From Amycolatopsis methanolica 239 (GTDB lineage: Bacteria; Actinomycetota; Actinomycetes; Mycobacteriales; Pseudonocardiaceae), in assembly GCF_000739085.1 (NCBI RefSeq), contig NZ_CP009110.1:1860001-1924000 (forward strand): a DNA stretch of 64,000 nt, read 5' to 3'. Both the position numbers and the translations under genes were made by a program. Within the stretch, counting starts at the first letter, position 1; each line of letters begins with the position of its first letter. Positions 1-9,663 of the stretch are shown one piece after another. The notes beneath the pieces are model-generated. The model was given only the letters and a program-made list of their open reading frames with translations. It was not told the origin of the DNA and made no database searches.

Positions 1-25
1 GCCTGACCCTTTCCCTGGAGGACCC

Positions 26-1321
26 ATGACGGCTCCCATCTCCGTGCCCGCGAAGGCATCCGCTGGGCAAGCACCCGGCAAGATCCGCACCTTGTTCGGC
101 GCGGGCATAGGCAACACGCTCGAGTGGTACGACTGGAGCGTCTACGCCATCTTCGCGCCCTTCTTCGCCAAGCAGTTCTTCGTCGGTGGCAACGCCACGA
201 GCGCCCTGCTGTCCACTTTGGCCGTGTTCGCGGTCGGTTTCCTGATGCGACCGCTGGGCGGGTTCTTCTTCGGCTGGCTCGCCGACCGCCGCGGACGGCG
301 GTTCTCCCTGACGACCTCGATGGTCACGATGGCGGTGGGCAGCCTCATCATCGGCATCGCGCCGACACACGACGCGATCGGCGTCGGCGCGGCGGTCATC
401 CTGCTGCTGGCCCGGCTGTTGCAGGGGCTCGCCCACGGCGGTGAGATCGCCGCTTCCTACACCTACGTCGCCGAGATCGCCCCCGGCGAGCGGCGGGGCC
501 TGTGGTCGACCAGCCTCTACATCTCGGTCACGGCCGGCATCGTGCTGGCGTCGCTGATCGGCGCCGCCGGGTCGAGCCTGTTCGGTGAACAGGCCCTGCG
601 CGACTGGGCGTGGCGCCTGCCGTTCCTGCTCGGCGGTGTCCTCGGTCTCGTCGGCCTGTATCTACGGCGCACCCTCGAGGAGACCGAGGCCTACACCGAA
701 GGCGCGAGGACCCGCAGCACCCGCGAGCTGCTGCGTGCGCTGGCCCGCAACAAGAAGAGCCTCGCCCGGATCCTCGGGCTCACCGCCGGCGTGACCGTCG
801 TCTACTACATCTGGGCCGTCGGCATCTCCGGATTCGCCATCAGCAGCAAGGGCGTCGACGCGACCGGTGGGCTGTGGGCCACTGTGGCGGCCAACGTGTT
901 CTTCATGATCACGCTGCCGCTGTGGGGCAAGCTGTCCGACCGCTTCGGCCGTAAACCGGTCTTCATCACCTACGGGGTCGTGTTTCTGGCGCTGTCGTTC
1001 CCCCTGATGTCGCTGATCAACGACTCGGCGCTCCGGCTTGGTGTCCTCATGGGCGTCGCGCTGTTCTTCCTTGGGGCCTTCGTCGGCATCATGCCCGCCT
1101 ACTTCGCCGAGCTGTTCCCCACCGAGGTCCGTGCCTCCGGTGTCGGCGTCCCGTACTCGGTGATGGTCGCGATCTTCGGCGGCACCGCCCCGTACGTGCT
1201 GACTTGGCTGCACACGCATCAGTTGGACTGGGTGTTCTCCTGCTACCTCGTCGCGCTCGTCGCGATCGGGCTGATCACCACGTTCCTCACCCCCGAGACC
1301 AAGGGCAGGCCCCTGACATGA
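26..1321 (+). CDS. MFS transporter, metabolite:H+ symporter (MHS) type
   Basis: A 431-aa integral membrane protein of the major facilitator superfamily. The N-terminal GNTLEWYDWSVYA segment (about residues 28-41), the loop GWLADRRGRRFS between helices 2 and 3, and a second cytoplasmic GKLSDRFGRKPVF loop near residue 300 are typical of the MHS branch (ShiA, KgtP, ProP relatives), which takes up carboxylates, aromatic acids or compatible solutes with protons. The ATG start has a good ribosome site (GGAGG about 6 nt upstream). The stop overlaps the ATG of the aminotransferase gene (ATGA), so the two are translationally coupled. That suggests the cargo is an amino acid or oxo-acid. Family is secure; substrate is unknown. 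Confidence 0.9.
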   Translation: MTAPISVPAKASAGQAPGKIRTLFGAGIGNTLEWYDWSVYAIFAPFFAKQFFVGGNATSALLSTLAVFAVGFLMRPLGGFFFGWLADRRGRRFSLTTSMVTMAVGSLIIGIAPTHDAIGVGAAVILLLARLLQGLAHGGEIAASYTYVAEIAPGERRGLWSTSLYISVTAGIVLASLIGAAGSSLFGEQALRDWAWRLPFLLGGVLGLVGLYLRRTLEETEAYTEGARTRSTRELLRALARNKKSLARILGLTAGVTVVYYIWAVGISGFAISSKGVDATGGLWATVAANVFFMITLPLWGKLSDRFGRKPVFITYGVVFLALSFPLMSLINDSALRLGVLMGVALFFLGAFVGIMPAYFAELFPTEVRASGVGVPYSVMVAIFGGTAPYVLTWLHTHQLDWVFSCYLVALVAIGLITTFLTPETKGRPLT

Positions 1322-2472
1322 AACCCCTGTCGACCCGGGCGACCACGATCCGCCCCTCACCGACGCTCTCGCTCAACGCTCAGCTCGCCGCCCGCGGCGC
1401 AGCGGGGGAGGAGGTGCTCAATCTCTCCGTCGGCGAACCCGACTTCCCGATGCCCGAACTGGCCCGCGACTACGCGCTCAAGGCCATCGCGGAGGGACGC
1501 AACCGCTACACCGACGTCGGCGGTGTCCCTGAACTGCGCGAGCGCATCAAGCGCAAGCTCGCCGAAGACAACGGCCTGGAATACGCGCCCGGCGACATCG
1601 TCGTTGCCAACGGCGCCAAGCACGCCCTCTTCAACGCCTTCCTCGCGCTGTGCGAGGACGGGGACGAAGTCGTCGTTCCGGCCCCGTACTGGGTGACCTA
1701 TCCCGAGCAGGTGCGGGTCACCGGCGCCGAACCGGTCATCGTGCCCACCGGGGCGGGCTTGAAACTGACGGCGGACCAGCTGGCGGCCGCGGTGACCCCG
1801 CGGACTAAAGCGGTTGTGCTCAGCAGCCCCGGCAACCCCACGGGCGCCACTTACAGCCGTTCGGAGTTGGAGGCACTCGCCGAGGTCGTCGTGCGGCACG
1901 ATTTGTTCGTCGTCGAAGACCTGATCTACGAATACTTCCATTACGACGACGGCGCGGTACCCAGTATCGCCTCGCTCGGGCCGGAGTTGAAGGACCGTAC
2001 CGTCGTCGTCAACGGGGTGTCCAAGAGCTGCGCCATGACCGGCTGGCGCGTCGGCTACACCGCCGCGCCCCCGGAGATCGCGCAGCTCATCCGCCGCCTG
2101 CAGGGCCAGGCCACCTCCAACGTGTCCGTCGTCGCCCAATACGCCGCCATCGGCGCCATGGACGACGTCCCGTGGGAGGCGATTAAGTCCTACCGCGACC
2201 GTCGCGACCTCGCCCACCAGCGGCTCACCGCGATCGAAGGCGTCCGATGCGGACTCCCGACCGGAGCGTTCTACCTGTTCCCGGACATCTCGACACTGCT
2301 CGGGAACCGAACCACGGATGAGTTCTGCAGCGAGCTGCTCGCTGAGCAGGGAGTCGGGTTGGTGCCGGGAAGTGGTTTCGGCGCGCCAGAGCACGTCCGG
2401 CTCAGCTACGCGGTCGCCCCCTCCGTTCTGGAGACCGCACTCGACCGCTTGGCGACGTTCGTAGCTGGATGA
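1318..2472 (+). CDS. Class I/II PLP-dependent aminotransferase (aspartate aminotransferase-like)
   Basis: A 384-aa fold-type I aminotransferase. Visible signatures are NLSVGEPDFPMP near the N terminus, VVLSSPGNPTGATYS in the middle, and the PLP-lysine region VSKSCAMTGWRVGY, in which the Lys of SKS forms the Schiff base. Length matches the aspartate/aromatic aminotransferase I-gamma group (about 380-400 aa). A longer in-frame reading starting at 1204 is rejected, because the ATG at 1318 overlaps the upstream stop by 4 nt and gives the normal family N terminus. It probably interconverts an imported amino acid and its 2-oxo acid; exact substrate not determinable. Confidence 0.88.
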   Translation: MKPLSTRATTIRPSPTLSLNAQLAARGAAGEEVLNLSVGEPDFPMPELARDYALKAIAEGRNRYTDVGGVPELRERIKRKLAEDNGLEYAPGDIVVANGAKHALFNAFLALCEDGDEVVVPAPYWVTYPEQVRVTGAEPVIVPTGAGLKLTADQLAAAVTPRTKAVVLSSPGNPTGATYSRSELEALAEVVVRHDLFVVEDLIYEYFHYDDGAVPSIASLGPELKDRTVVVNGVSKSCAMTGWRVGYTAAPPEIAQLIRRLQGQATSNVSVVAQYAAIGAMDDVPWEAIKSYRDRRDLAHQRLTAIEGVRCGLPTGAFYLFPDISTLLGNRTTDEFCSELLAEQGVGLVPGSGFGAPEHVRLSYAVAPSVLETALDRLATFVAG

Positions 2473-2780
2473 CGGTCGGTCGACAAACACAGCCGGCTTC
2501 TTGGCCGCCGCCTTCAGTTCGCGCACGAGCCGGGCCGCTGAAGAATCGGATCGCCGGCGTACGCCTGAATCACCTCGGCGCCGGCCACCTGCCCAGTGTT
2601 GGTGACCAGGGCCGTCACCGTCGCCCGCGGAACACCGGCGGTGACCGTCGTGGCGCAGGAAGCCGTACCCCTCGATCGCCTGGCAAGGGTGGCCGAAGAC
2701 CCGCGTGCGGACGGACCGCTCCTGTGAGAGGAAGTCCTCGGTTCCCGGTAGGGCGCGGTAGGCGGGTAGCCGGCCACGAT
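2470..2780 (-). pseudogene. Remnant of GH3 beta-glucosidase C-terminal (Fn3-like) domain
   Basis: On the minus strand the reading contains TALVTNTGQVAGAEVIQAYAGDP, close to the fibronectin-III-like domain that ends family 3 glycoside hydrolases (VTNTG..AGAEVVQ.Y..DP). In another frame it is followed by ARLVRELKAAAKKPAVFV, matching the conserved RP.RELKGF segment just after it. An FGHP and REP pair upstream resembles the FGHGLSYT and REPLFPFG region. The match is spread over at least two frames with no start and no catalytic domain, so it is a frameshifted 3-prime fragment. Confidence 0.55.
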
Positions 2781-3634
2781 GGTCCTCTCCTGGTCTGGTT
2801 TGTTACGCGACCGGTGTGCATGACACCCGCCCAGCCGAATCTGCTGATCACATGACTTCCGGCCGGAACGCCCACCTGCTGCGCCGAACTGCCAGGTGGC
2901 GGCCTGTGTGCATCCTGCGCGTGCCCCGGGGGGCGGCTCCTACCGGTTGCGCACTGGCGCCTGTGCTGCTCGTGGGAGCAGGAGCCGGAGTTCGAAGTGC
3001 CGAGTGTTAGCCGTCGTCGTCCTGTGGTGCTGTTATCCAGCCGCGAGCTTCGGCGTCTACGGCGTGGTCGGGGGCGGAACCGCACGCGAGTGCTTGCCTG
3101 GTCGCAGGGCAGGTCCGTCGGGGTGCTCGGCGAGTTTGAGCAGGTGACGGACAACTTCATGTGGATAGGGGGGCACCGTCCGTTCGTGGCTGCCCCAATA
3201 GTCGATCGCCGACTCGAACGGCTACGGGCCTGAGTGCCTCCGGCACGTCCCGGCGCCGGTCATGGTCGCCTACGCCTCCGGGGACAATGGCTGCTTCCCC
3301 TCGATGGCCCGGCGAGTTTGATCGGGACATTCGCACAGTTCCCCGCCCGACGGCAACCTGTCTTCGGGCGGGGTCGCCGGGGGTGACTCCGGTGTCCGGC
3401 GATGGAGTGCGGGTGCTGATCGCACCGTTGCTGCTGTCGTGGGTATCCGTTCCAGAATGACCGCCGGGTGGTCGAGGGGGACCACCCGGCGGTATCCACC
3501 AGCGCGGCCGACGTGCCCGGATCGGGCCGCCGGAACCACAGGCTCGAGTTGCACTCCTGGTGCACGATCAGGGTTGTTCGGCAGGGAAGAGTTCCACCCA
3601 TCCCAGGTCCGGCACTGCCGGGTGCCGTCGTGGG
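2473..3634. other. Intergenic stretch without an intact gene
   Basis: About 1.16 kb between the aminotransferase stop and the stop of the convergent MFS gene. Apart from the GH3 remnant (2470-2780) and the hairpin at 3461-3492 I see no coding sequence: the short open frames on both strands have Arg/Pro-rich compositions typical of GC-rich noise and no family resemblance. Confidence 0.6.
3461..3492. terminator. Perfect 13-bp stem, terminator-like hairpin
   Basis: CCGCCGGGTGGTC at 3461-3473 is followed by a 6-nt loop and its exact reverse complement at 3480-3492. It lies about 140 nt beyond the stop of the minus-strand MFS gene. There is no clear T-run, so termination is inferred from stem strength only. 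Confidence 0.45.
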
Positions 3635-4960
3635 TCAGTCGGCCAAAGAAGTGCCGCGGGTCTCGGGGCAGAACGGTGCGACAACCAGTCCGAGTAGGTA
3701 GATCAGTCCGACGACGGTCGCCGCGACACCGTACCCGCCCAGGGCGGAGATGATCGCCCCGGCGAGCAGGGGGCCGAGGAATGCGACGAAGCGGGCCGCG
3801 TTGAACACGAACGCTGCCCCGGTGGCGCGCAGGTGCGTGGGGTAGAGCTCGGGCAACCACACCGGCATCCAGGTGTACTGGCCCAGCGTGAAGAAGCCGT
3901 TGATGATCAGTACCACGACAACGAGGCCCAGGTCGTGGGTCCAGAGGAAGAGGACCGGCGTGAGCAGGAGGGACGCCGCGAAGTAGAGCATCGTGGCCGG
4001 CTTGCGGCCTACGCGGTCGGCGATGAAGCCGAAGCCGATATAACCGGCGATGGCGCCGACGTTGTAGATCATGCCGGCGGCGCTGGCCCAGGTCGTGGCG
4101 CTCCGGCCGGAGTCCGCGGCGATCCCGGAGACGTAGAGCGGTACCCAAGTCGAGATCCCCCACCATCCCAATGTGGTGGTGAGGGACATCAGCGAGCCCA
4201 GGATCGTGCGCTTCCGCAGCTCCGGGTCGGCGAAGATCTGCCGCAGGGTCAGCCGGGTGTAGGAAACCTCGTCACGGGTCAGGTTCTCGCGACGACGCTC
4301 ACGCAGGGAGTGCCGACGAGTGTTCGCCTTCGTCCACTGCTCGGACTCGGGGACGCTGCGCCGCAGCCACAGAGCGAAGAACGCGGGCAGCACACCGATC
4401 AGGAACATGATCCGCCATGCCTGGGGACCGACCGGGGCGACGAAGTACCAGCAGGCCGAGGCGATGAAGAAGCCGAGACCCAGGCCGCACTGCATGAGCC
4501 CGGCGGCCTTGGCGCGCGCGTGACTGGGCCAGATCTCGGCGATCAGCGAAGCTCCGGTGCCCCATTCGGAGCCGAGCGCGAAGCCGGTCACGAAGCGGAG
4601 CACCAGGAATGACGTCAGGTCCCAGGAGGCGGCGGTCAGTCCGGTGAAGACGGCGTAGAGGACGATCGCGACGAGAAGGGTTCGGCGCCGGCCGAAGTAG
4701 TCGGCGAACACTCCGCCGAGGATGCCGCCGATGCCCCAGCCGAGCAGCGTCACGGCGATGGTCGCGCCGCTGAGGAACGCGATCGAGGACTGCGGGGCGG
4801 ACGGGTCCAGTGTGCGCAGGACCTGACCGACGGTCAGGATCAGGGCGTAGGTCTCGAACCCGTCAAACAGCCACCCGAGGTTGGCTGCGATCAGTGATCG
4901 CCACTGTCGGCGGGTCACGCCCTCCCGCCAAGAGCGTCGTGCGACGGCGTTGTTCTGCAC
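3635..4960 (-). CDS. MFS transporter (sugar/aromatic acid symporter type)
   Basis: A 441-aa twelve-helix MFS permease. It has the WLFDGFETYALIL first helix, the ADYFGRRRTLL loop after helix 2, the LGSEWGTGASLIAE segment of helix 4-5 and a second ADRVGRKPATM loop, all typical of organic-acid/aromatic-acid symporters of the SP/AAHS/sialate group. The GTG start is preceded by GAGGAGG. It is transcribed away from the CoxG-like gene at 5192, so the 230-bp spacer holds two divergent promoters. Import of an aromatic or organic acid is likely from family and neighbours; the actual substrate is not visible. Confidence 0.88.
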   Translation of the reverse strand: MQNNAVARRSWREGVTRRQWRSLIAANLGWLFDGFETYALILTVGQVLRTLDPSAPQSSIAFLSGATIAVTLLGWGIGGILGGVFADYFGRRRTLLVAIVLYAVFTGLTAASWDLTSFLVLRFVTGFALGSEWGTGASLIAEIWPSHARAKAAGLMQCGLGLGFFIASACWYFVAPVGPQAWRIMFLIGVLPAFFALWLRRSVPESEQWTKANTRRHSLRERRRENLTRDEVSYTRLTLRQIFADPELRKRTILGSLMSLTTTLGWWGISTWVPLYVSGIAADSGRSATTWASAAGMIYNVGAIAGYIGFGFIADRVGRKPATMLYFAASLLLTPVLFLWTHDLGLVVVVLIINGFFTLGQYTWMPVWLPELYPTHLRATGAAFVFNAARFVAFLGPLLAGAIISALGGYGVAATVVGLIYLLGLVVAPFCPETRGTSLAD

Positions 4961-5123
4961 GGGGCCTCCTCGGCTTGCCGGTCAAGTCTCACAACGGGGA
5001 TGCGACGTCCTACGGACTGGATGTCGCCGACGGACCTTAGTTCTGGCTTGCGTGTCGAGGCAAGTGCGATGGTTCTGGAGCGCCCGCGTTGTTCCCTTAC
5101 TCTCTCCGAGGTTGCCATGCTGC

Positions 5124-5152
5124 TTGACACACCTTGGATCGAGTCGTAATGT
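5124..5152 (+). promoter_or_regulatory. Candidate promoter for the molybdenum-hydroxylase operon
   Basis: TTGACA at 5124-5129, a 17-nt spacer and TAATGT at 5147-5152 form a reasonable vegetative-type promoter 40 nt upstream of the CoxG-like start codon. Inferred from sequence only. Confidence 0.4.
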
Positions 5153-5191
5153 CCGCTATACAGGTCATCTAATCCTCTATGGCGGTCGATT

Positions 5192-5935
5192 ATGGTGAAG
5201 CTCGCGTCTTCTTTCCCGGTCCCGGCGGCGGCCGACAAGGTCATTGCCCTGTTCCTCGATCAGGCAACGATGCAGTCCTGCATCCCCGGGTGCGAGGAAC
5301 TCGTCCAGATCGACGAGACCCATTACCGGGGCATCCTGGTCAACGAGGTCGCCCACATGAAGCTGAAGGCCGGATTCACCGCTGAGATCCTGTCGGTCAC
5401 CGAGTCCCGTGCCACCGGCGAGCCCGCCGTCGTCAAGGCTGTCCTGCGCGGCGAGGATCGCCGCCTCGGCAGCACCATCCGGATTGATGCGACCCTCACG
5501 GTGACGCCCCTCGCGCCCGGCAGTGAGGGCACTGGTGAAGGTTCGGACGTCGCCTACGAGTTTGATCTGGCCATCCGGGGCAAGATCGGCCGACTGGGCG
5601 AATCGGTGATCCGCCGCCGTACCGCGGAAGTGGAGCGGCAGTTCGCCGACGCGCTCACTGCGGTGTGTGCTGGGCGGCCGGTGCTGCAGGGCGGAGGCGC
5701 GGCTGCGCAGAAGAAGACCCCTGCCGTTGCCGCGGCGGCCACGGTTTCCGGGGACCAAGTCACCCCGGTCGGCACCCCCGAGTCGCAGAGGTCGGTGGTC
5801 CACGGGCCGACGGGTGTTCCTGAGCCCGCAGTCGCGGGCCCGGTTCGTCGCGACTGGCTCGTGATCGGACTCGCGGTCGCCGCGTCGTTCGGGTACGGGA
5901 TCCTGCTCGGTCAGCGTCAGAGCCCGCGGAGGTGA
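5192..5935 (+). CDS. CoxG-like SRPBCC protein with C-terminal membrane anchor
   Basis: A 247-aa protein. Residues 1-150 form an SRPBCC/CoxG domain (N-terminal KLASSFPVPAAADKVIALF; CIPGCEEL; later FDLAIRGKIGRLGESVIRRR), the family that accompanies CO dehydrogenase-type molybdenum hydroxylases. In CODH systems CoxG attaches the enzyme to the membrane. After an Ala/Pro-rich linker there is one hydrophobic segment (WLVIGLAVAASFGYGILLG, about 222-240) near the C terminus, consistent with a membrane tether. It is the first gene of an operon with the FAD, Mo and Fe-S subunits, and its stop overlaps the next start. Confidence 0.85.
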   Translation: MVKLASSFPVPAAADKVIALFLDQATMQSCIPGCEELVQIDETHYRGILVNEVAHMKLKAGFTAEILSVTESRATGEPAVVKAVLRGEDRRLGSTIRIDATLTVTPLAPGSEGTGEGSDVAYEFDLAIRGKIGRLGESVIRRRTAEVERQFADALTAVCAGRPVLQGGGAAAQKKTPAVAAAATVSGDQVTPVGTPESQRSVVHGPTGVPEPAVAGPVRRDWLVIGLAVAASFGYGILLGQRQSPRR

Positions 5936-6783
5936 GTGCCGTGCGAGTGCACCGTCCGGAATCGCTGGACGAGGCGACGGCGTTGCTGAACGACCTGGAC
6001 GACGCCATGGTCTACGGCGGGGGTACCGCGATCCAGATCCTGCGGAAGCAGGGTTTGCTCTTCGTCGAGGACTACGTCGATATCGCCCGGGTGCCCGGCC
6101 TGGGCGAGCTCATGGTCACCTCGGACGTGCTGTCGATCGGCACCCTGACCCCGCTGCGCCGGGTGGAGACGGATCCGCGGGTTCGCGCCTTCGCGCCGCT
6201 GGCCTCGGAAACCTACGGACAGGCCGCGAACCCGCGGGTCCGGAACACGGCCAGCGCCGGGGGGAACATCGCGCACGGTGACTACCGGCTCGACCCGCCG
6301 ACCGCGCTGCTCGTGCTGGACGCGACCGTCCACCTGGCATCCAGCTCCGGGACCCGGGAGGTGTCCGTCCGCGAGTTCTTCACTGACTTCCAGGAGACCG
6401 CGGTCGAGCACGGTGAGCTGATCACGGCGATCACCGTGCCCCGGCCACCGGCCGGTTCCCGGGGCGCCTTCGAGAAGATGCGCAGCCTGAGCGAGAACGA
6501 CTGGCCGTGCGCCTCGGCCGCGGTGCTCGCGGTCCCGGAGGAGGGGTTCGTCGAGATCCGGATAGGGCTGGGCGCTCTGGCCCCCACGAGCGTGTACCTG
6601 GCCTTCGACCAGACCCCGGACATGACCGTCCAGCAAGCCGTCGACGCCGCCATCGACATCGCGAACTCGGCGATGGACCCGATCGCCGACGTGCGAGGCA
6701 GCGCCGCCTACAAGGCGCATCTCGGCCGGATCGCCGTCGAAGAGGCCGTTCGCCGCTGTTTGAAGGAGCTCGCCCGTGACTGA
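5932..6783 (+). CDS. Molybdenum hydroxylase FAD-binding (medium) subunit
   Basis: A 283-aa CoxM/XdhB-like subunit that passes electrons from the Fe-S subunit to FAD. The FAD-binding motifs are visible: YGGGTAIQIL near residue 25-34 and NTASAGGNIAHGD near residue 105, plus the C-terminal CO-dehydrogenase flavoprotein domain ending in LKELARD. The GTG at 5932 overlaps the upstream stop; an in-frame GTG at 5941 is an alternative start three codons later. The gene overlaps the large-subunit gene by 8 nt, giving the gene order medium-large-small. Confidence 0.9.
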   Translation: MSAVRVHRPESLDEATALLNDLDDAMVYGGGTAIQILRKQGLLFVEDYVDIARVPGLGELMVTSDVLSIGTLTPLRRVETDPRVRAFAPLASETYGQAANPRVRNTASAGGNIAHGDYRLDPPTALLVLDATVHLASSSGTREVSVREFFTDFQETAVEHGELITAITVPRPPAGSRGAFEKMRSLSENDWPCASAAVLAVPEEGFVEIRIGLGALAPTSVYLAFDQTPDMTVQQAVDAAIDIANSAMDPIADVRGSAAYKAHLGRIAVEEAVRRCLKELARD

Positions 6784-9208
6784 GATCGCGACTCGTGCAG
6801 CCGCCCCCGAGGCGCCGGCGGCCGACACCCCACGGCCTGGCGTGTCACCGGCTGCCGGTGTCCAACGGCCCCTCTACGGGGTTGGCGAGCGGCGTGCGCG
6901 CTTCGACGCGCTCGGCCGCGTGCGCGGCACGATCAGCTACGCCGGCGACGAGCCGGTCGGACCCGGCACGGCGTTCGTCGGTGTCCACCGCAGCACCATG
7001 CCTCACGCGCGGATCGTGGCGGTTGACGCGTCAGCGGCGCTGGAGATCGAGGGCGTCCTGGCCGTGGTCACGGGCCGGGACCTCTACGAGGTGTTCGGTG
7101 ACCGCATCTACACCGGCCCGGCGTTCTCGGACCAGCCCTGCCTGGCCGTGGACAAGGTGCGGTACGTCGGTGAGGCCGTGGCGGCGGTGCTGGCGACCGA
7201 CCTGGCGACAGCCCGGGCCGCCGCCGAGGAGGTCGCCGTCGAGTACGAAGAGTTGCCGCCCGTCTACGACATCGCCGACGGCCTGCGCGGCGACTCCTTC
7301 GTGCACGAGGAACTCCGCCCGAGTTCGGTCTTCGCCGATCTCGCGCACCTGCGCGGAGTGCGAGACACCAACGTCTGCTATGAGTACCGGCAGATCAGCG
7401 GGGACGCGGCCGCGGAACACGCCGCAGCCACCACCACGGTGTCCGCGACGACCTGGGCGCCGCCCACTCATCACGTGCCGATCGAGCTGCCGTCGACCAC
7501 CGCCTGGGTCGACAGCGACCGGCTCGAGATGCTGTCCACCACGCAGACACCTTCCTACGTGCGGCAAACCATCTCCAATCTGCTGGACCTGCCGCTGTCC
7601 CGGGTGCGCGTCATGACGCGGCCGCTCGGCGGCAGCTTCGGATGCAAGATGTACGACCGGTTCGAACCGCTCGCCGCGGCGCTGGCCTGGACCACGCGCA
7701 GGCGCATCCGGATCGACGCGACCCGCGAGGAGGCGTTCCTGCTGACCAGCCGCCACGGGGCCGAGGTGGCCGGCTCGATCTCCGCCGACGCCGAAGGCGA
7801 CCTCGTCGCCTTCAGTTCCGACGTCCGCTACGACACCGGAGCTTTCGCCGACGTCGGCCCGCGCATCACCGCCAAGTCCGGTCTCGTCGCGCCCGGCCCG
7901 TACCGGATCAAGAGCGTCGACGTCCGCTCCCGCTGCGTCTACACCAACAAGGTGTCCGCCGGCCCGTTCCGCGGCTTCGGCGTCCCTCAGGTGACCTGGT
8001 CACACGAAACTCTCATCGACGAGCTGGCGCACGAGCTGGGGGAGGACCCGTACCTGTTCCGCCGCCGTCACCTGCTCCGTGAGGGGGACGTCGCGACCGT
8101 CGGCACACCGATGCACAGCGCCGACTTCGTGACGTGCATCGACGAGGTCACCAAGGCGGTCGGCTGGGACGAGCGCACGCCCGAAGGCGACGGCAGGTGG
8201 GTGCACGGCAAAGGCGTCGCGGTCGGGATGAAAGCGGTGCTCACGCCCACGATCGCCAACGCCACGCTCAACCTCAACCAGGACGGCTCGGCCACCCTGC
8301 TGATCAGCACCGTCGACATGGGACAAGGCAGCGACACGATCATGGCGCAGATCGCCGGGCAGGTCCTCCGCCTGGACAGCCGCCTGATCCACGTCGTCCG
8401 CGCGGACACCGACGCCACCCCGTACGACACCATCACCGCGGGCAGCCGATCGACCTACCACACCGGCAACGCCGTGCGTCTGGTCGCCGAAGCGATGCGC
8501 GACAAGCTGCTGGGCTTCGCCGCCGAGCAGTGGGATGTCCCGGCCGAAGAGCTCCGGCTCGACACCGAGGGAGTCGTCCACGTCGGCGGCGACCGCCGGA
8601 TCTCCGTCCAGGACCTGGTGTGTGCCAAGTTCGGCGCACGCGGTGCGACGGTCACGACCGCCGAGAACTTCACCAGCTGGTGGGTCCCCTACGACCACGA
8701 CACCGGGTTGACGGAGAAGGCCACCGAGCACTGGTTCGCCGGAGCGGCCGCTGTGCGCCTGGCCGTCGACACCTACACCGGCCGCATCCGGACCCAGCAC
8801 CTCGCCGTCGCGGGCGACGTGGGCAAGGCCATCAACCCCACGCTGGTCGAGCAACAGCTCGCCGGTGCCGCCCTGATGGGACTTGGGCACACCCTGTTCG
8901 ACGAGCTCGTCTACGACCAGGGACAGCTCACCAACGCCACCCTCCTGGACTACCAGCTACCGTCGTTCAAGGACGTGCCCGAGAAGCTGACACCGATCAT
9001 CGTGGAGAGTGCCCACCGCGACGGTCCATTCGGCGCGAAGGGCGTGGGAGAGACGGCGATCCTCGCGATCGCCCCGGCCTACTCCGCCGCCGTCCGGGAC
9101 GCGTGCGGTGCTCGCATCACCACTCTTCCTCTCACCCCTGAGCGGGTCCTGAACCACCTCACATCCCTGACTGCCGGAGACGGCAATGCCCGGGAGGACC
9201 GGCGATGA
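6776..9208 (+). CDS. Molybdenum hydroxylase large subunit (molybdopterin-binding)
   Basis: An 810-aa catalytic subunit of the xanthine dehydrogenase/CO dehydrogenase family that binds molybdopterin cytosine dinucleotide. Key signatures are RPLGGSFGCKMYDR (about 282-295), AGPFRGFGVPQ (about 395-405), VDMGQGSDT (about 515) and GAKGVGETA near 757, whose Glu is the expected catalytic base. The active-site loop is GPFRGFG; it is neither the AYRCSFR of true form I CO dehydrogenase nor the AYRGAGR of form II enzymes. The substrate is therefore probably an N-heterocycle, aromatic compound or aldehyde, not CO. Start is GTG, overlapping the upstream gene; the end overlaps the Fe-S subunit start (ATGA). 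Confidence 0.9.
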   Translation: MTEIATRAAAPEAPAADTPRPGVSPAAGVQRPLYGVGERRARFDALGRVRGTISYAGDEPVGPGTAFVGVHRSTMPHARIVAVDASAALEIEGVLAVVTGRDLYEVFGDRIYTGPAFSDQPCLAVDKVRYVGEAVAAVLATDLATARAAAEEVAVEYEELPPVYDIADGLRGDSFVHEELRPSSVFADLAHLRGVRDTNVCYEYRQISGDAAAEHAAATTTVSATTWAPPTHHVPIELPSTTAWVDSDRLEMLSTTQTPSYVRQTISNLLDLPLSRVRVMTRPLGGSFGCKMYDRFEPLAAALAWTTRRRIRIDATREEAFLLTSRHGAEVAGSISADAEGDLVAFSSDVRYDTGAFADVGPRITAKSGLVAPGPYRIKSVDVRSRCVYTNKVSAGPFRGFGVPQVTWSHETLIDELAHELGEDPYLFRRRHLLREGDVATVGTPMHSADFVTCIDEVTKAVGWDERTPEGDGRWVHGKGVAVGMKAVLTPTIANATLNLNQDGSATLLISTVDMGQGSDTIMAQIAGQVLRLDSRLIHVVRADTDATPYDTITAGSRSTYHTGNAVRLVAEAMRDKLLGFAAEQWDVPAEELRLDTEGVVHVGGDRRISVQDLVCAKFGARGATVTTAENFTSWWVPYDHDTGLTEKATEHWFAGAAAVRLAVDTYTGRIRTQHLAVAGDVGKAINPTLVEQQLAGAALMGLGHTLFDELVYDQGQLTNATLLDYQLPSFKDVPEKLTPIIVESAHRDGPFGAKGVGETAILAIAPAYSAAVRDACGARITTLPLTPERVLNHLTSLTAGDGNAREDRR

Positions 9209-9663
9209 GCGATATCACCCTCAAGGTCAACGGCACGTGCCACAAGGTGCCCGTCGAGGACCAGACCCTGTTGCTGGACGCTCTGCGCGGGCGCGTGGGA
9301 ATCACGAGCGTCCGGGAGGGCTGCGGGGTCGGCGCCTGCGGTGCTTGCACCGTGCTCGCCGATGGTCACAGCGTCTCCTCGTGCCTCGCCGCCGCCGTCC
9401 GCTTCGACGACGTCGAGCTGACCACTGCGGACGGCCTGCCCGAGGACGATCCCGTCGTCTCCTCCTTCGTCGACAGCAACGCGATGCAGTGCGGGTACTG
9501 CATCCCCGGGTTCGTGCTCATGACCAAGGAGCTCCTCGCCGAGAACCCGGCACCCACCGACGAAGAGATCGTCAGCCACCTCGAGGGCAACATCTGCCGG
9601 TGCGCCACCTACCCGGAGATCCTCAAGGCCGTCCGGCTCGCGGCGGAAAGGAATGCCGGATGA
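9205..9663 (+). CDS. Molybdenum hydroxylase 2Fe-2S (small) subunit
   Basis: A 152-aa CoxS-like subunit with two [2Fe-2S] clusters. The plant-ferredoxin-type cluster is bound by Cys40, Cys45, Cys48 and Cys60 (GCGVGACGACTV then C). The second, helical-domain cluster is bound by Cys96, Cys99, Cys131 and Cys133 (QCGYCIPGF and NICRCATY). All eight ligands are present and the length is normal, so the trio can form a complete hydroxylase. Coupled by 4-nt overlaps to the genes on both sides. Confidence 0.93.
   Translation: MSDITLKVNGTCHKVPVEDQTLLLDALRGRVGITSVREGCGVGACGACTVLADGHSVSSCLAAAVRFDDVELTTADGLPEDDPVVSSFVDSNAMQCGYCIPGFVLMTKELLAENPAPTDEEIVSHLEGNICRCATYPEILKAVRLAAERNAG

Noticed and set aside
6776-9208. 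Calling the enzyme carbon monoxide dehydrogenase CoxL
   Set aside because: The signature loop of form I or form II CODH is not present; only the wider molybdenum-hydroxylase family is supported.
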